A stretch of DNA of 22,922 nucleotides from Streptomyces varsoviensis (GTDB taxonomy: Bacteria > Actinomycetota > Actinomycetes > Streptomycetales > Streptomycetaceae), in assembly GCF_000718635.1 (NCBI RefSeq), contig NZ_JOBF01000047.1, positions 1 through 22,922 of the forward strand, written 5' to 3'. Of the stretch, positions 21,741-22,922 are shown piece after piece. Made by a program: the position numbers and the translations under genes. The notes beneath the pieces are model-generated. The model worked only from the letters and a program-made list of their open reading frames with translations. It did no database searches and was not told the origin of the DNA. Position 1 is the first letter of the stretch; each line of letters starts with the position of its first letter.

Positions 21741-22922
21741 TCAGAACAGCCCGTCCCACATCTGCTCCAGCAGGACCGACCACCAGTTCTCCGGCGACGA
21801 CAGCGCGGCCGGGTCCAGCGCCGCCAGTTGCGCCTGGAAGTCCACCGTCCAGCGGCCCGCCTGCTCAGGCGTCAACCCGTACCGCAGCCGCCACATCCGC
21901 CCCAGCATCGCCAGGCAGCGCACGAACTCCGGCAGCCCGCTGTTCACGAACTGCGGCGCCACCGCCTGCCCGTCCGCACCCGCCTCGACCGGCACCGCGA
22001 CGATGTGCGCCGTGCCGTACTGCACGCACAACTGCCGCCCGAAATCACTGCCCATCACCAGGTACGAACCCGAGTCCGGCGCCGACCGCACCCCGCGCTC
22101 CGCCGCCAGCTCCGCCAGCGTCGGCACCGGCCGTCCCGGCTGCGCCTGCGCCCAGAAGAACGGACCGAAGTCGAACGGCAGCCCCGCCCGTACGAGCGTC
22201 TGCGCCACGACCTCCGGCACCCCTTGCCGCGACACCGCCCGCTGGTCGAACCGGAAGACGCCCTGCGGCCCGAACGCCTGCAGCAGCTCCTGCGCGATCC
22301 CCTCCGGCGGAATCGGCGGCGCGGCCTGCACCTGGCCGGGGAGCGGCAGCGGCGCCCGGTTCGGCGCGGGCCGCGCCGGACCGTCGGCGACCTGGTGCAG
22401 CTCGCCCTGGTGCTCGACGAGATGCCGTACGCCCTGCTGCCGCGTCGCGTGGTCACGCCCGTACGCGGCGGTGTGGCTCACCCGCACCTGCGGCCAGGTC
22501 TCCCGGACCATACGGGCGCAGTAGCCGCCCGGCAGGTCGCAGGACTCCAACTCGGTGTGCAGCTCCAGCACCTGCTGCGGCGGCACGTTCATCGCGCGCA
22601 GCTCGTGCAGGATCTGCCACTCCGGGTGCGGCGTACCGGGCGCGCTGCGCCGGATGAGCTGCTGCTCGGAACCGTCCTGGGCCCGGTAGCGGAGCACCGC
22701 CATATAGCCCGGGCCCACGGTCGGCTGCCCGGTGGGCGGCTGCGGCGGATACCCGTACGCACCGGGCGGCGGCGCCACGCCCGCCACCGGCGGCCCCTGC
22801 GGCGGCGGCCCCATCGGCCCCGCCCCGGCCGCCCCCGGCCCACCGGCCCCACCACCGCCGGGCCCGGCGAGCATCGTGGCAGCGGCGTGCACACCGGGGG
22901 CGGGGGGCGGAGTGCCGTGCGC
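21741..22922 (-). CDS. Deaminase-like / SUKH-4 immunity-domain fusion protein (5' end outside window)
   Basis: The frame is open to the window edge, so the true start may lie beyond 22922; the first start inside is GTG 22892 (383 residues, numbering below). Residues 1-62 are Gly/Pro-rich. Residues about 63-165 resemble the nucleic-acid/nucleotide deaminase superfamily as found in polymorphic toxins (YwqJ/XOO_2897-like): a His-Pro-Glu at 89-91 (TPHPEWQIL) and Cys118 with Cys125 (ESCDLPGGYCARMV) would form the zinc site and proton-shuttling Glu. A Pro-rich linker (about 170-198) leads to a SUKH-4-type domain (about 205-383; GVFRFDQRAV, SYLVMGSDFGRQLCV, FVNSGLPEFVRCLAMLGRMW, SPENWWSVLLEQMWDGLF). 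SUKH domains usually neutralise contact-dependent toxins. Family assignments are from memory of motifs, and the deaminase call is less certain than SUKH-4. There is no signal peptide in the visible part. Confidence 0.8.
   Translation of the reverse strand, partial: AHGTPPPAPGVHAAATMLAGPGGGGAGGPGAAGAGPMGPPPQGPPVAGVAPPPGAYGYPPQPPTGQPTVGPGYMAVLRYRAQDGSEQQLIRRSAPGTPHPEWQILHELRAMNVPPQQVLELHTELESCDLPGGYCARMVRETWPQVRVSHTAAYGRDHATRQQGVRHLVEHQGELHQVADGPARPAPNRAPLPLPGQVQAAPPIPPEGIAQELLQAFGPQGVFRFDQRAVSRQGVPEVVAQTLVRAGLPFDFGPFFWAQAQPGRPVPTLAELAAERGVRSAPDSGSYLVMGSDFGRQLCVQYGTAHIVAVPVEAGADGQAVAPQFVNSGLPEFVRCLAMLGRMWRLRYGLTPEQAGRWTVDFQAQLAALDPAALSSPENWWSVLLEQMWDGLF

Overview
The window is very GC-rich chromosomal DNA from a high-GC actinomycete, almost certainly Streptomyces or a close relative. 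The evidence is GTG starts, pervasive G/C third codon positions, actinobacterial lipoproteins, a FilP-type coiled-coil protein, an LCP ligase with an Arg-rich cytoplasmic tail, and a gene neighbourhood around mfd that I recall from Streptomyces (memory, not a search). I see no insertion sequence, phage gene, rRNA, tRNA or CRISPR array.

Layout: 1-1274 is a non-coding, G-rich block of nested minisatellites that ends exactly in the mazG stop codon. 1274-3368 (minus) holds a SurA-N-like lipoprotein followed by mazG. 3933-6020 (minus) is an HTH / N6-methylase / specificity-domain fusion with an unusual HPPF catalytic motif, followed by a strong hairpin. 6021-6688 is a long intergenic region with palindromes and polypurine tracts, leading to a DUF2079 membrane protein (plus, 6689-8188). 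A secreted HNH-nuclease lipoprotein (minus, 8494-9267) and mfd (minus, 9536-13144) come next. A two-gene MacB/FtsX-type ABC transporter (minus, 13717-17075, GTGA overlap) is divergent from a DHA2-type MFS exporter (plus, 17625-19181). Their shared intergenic region carries seven tandem copies of a 13-bp repeat. The right end is a minus-strand series: a deaminase-like/SUKH-4 protein (runs off the window), an LCP cell-wall ligase and a FilP/DivIVA-like coiled-coil protein.

Functionally the region mixes nucleotide-pool and DNA maintenance (MazG, Mfd, DNA methylase), envelope proteins (SurA-like and HNH lipoproteins, DUF2079, LCP, FilP-like) and efflux. The most notable items are the repeat arrays, the lone methylase with Asn-to-His in motif IV, the deaminase-like/SUKH-4 fusion, and low-complexity Gly-rich expansions inside otherwise conserved proteins (about 165 residues in MazG, about 20 residues in Mfd). 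All assignments come from reading the sequence; no database search was run.
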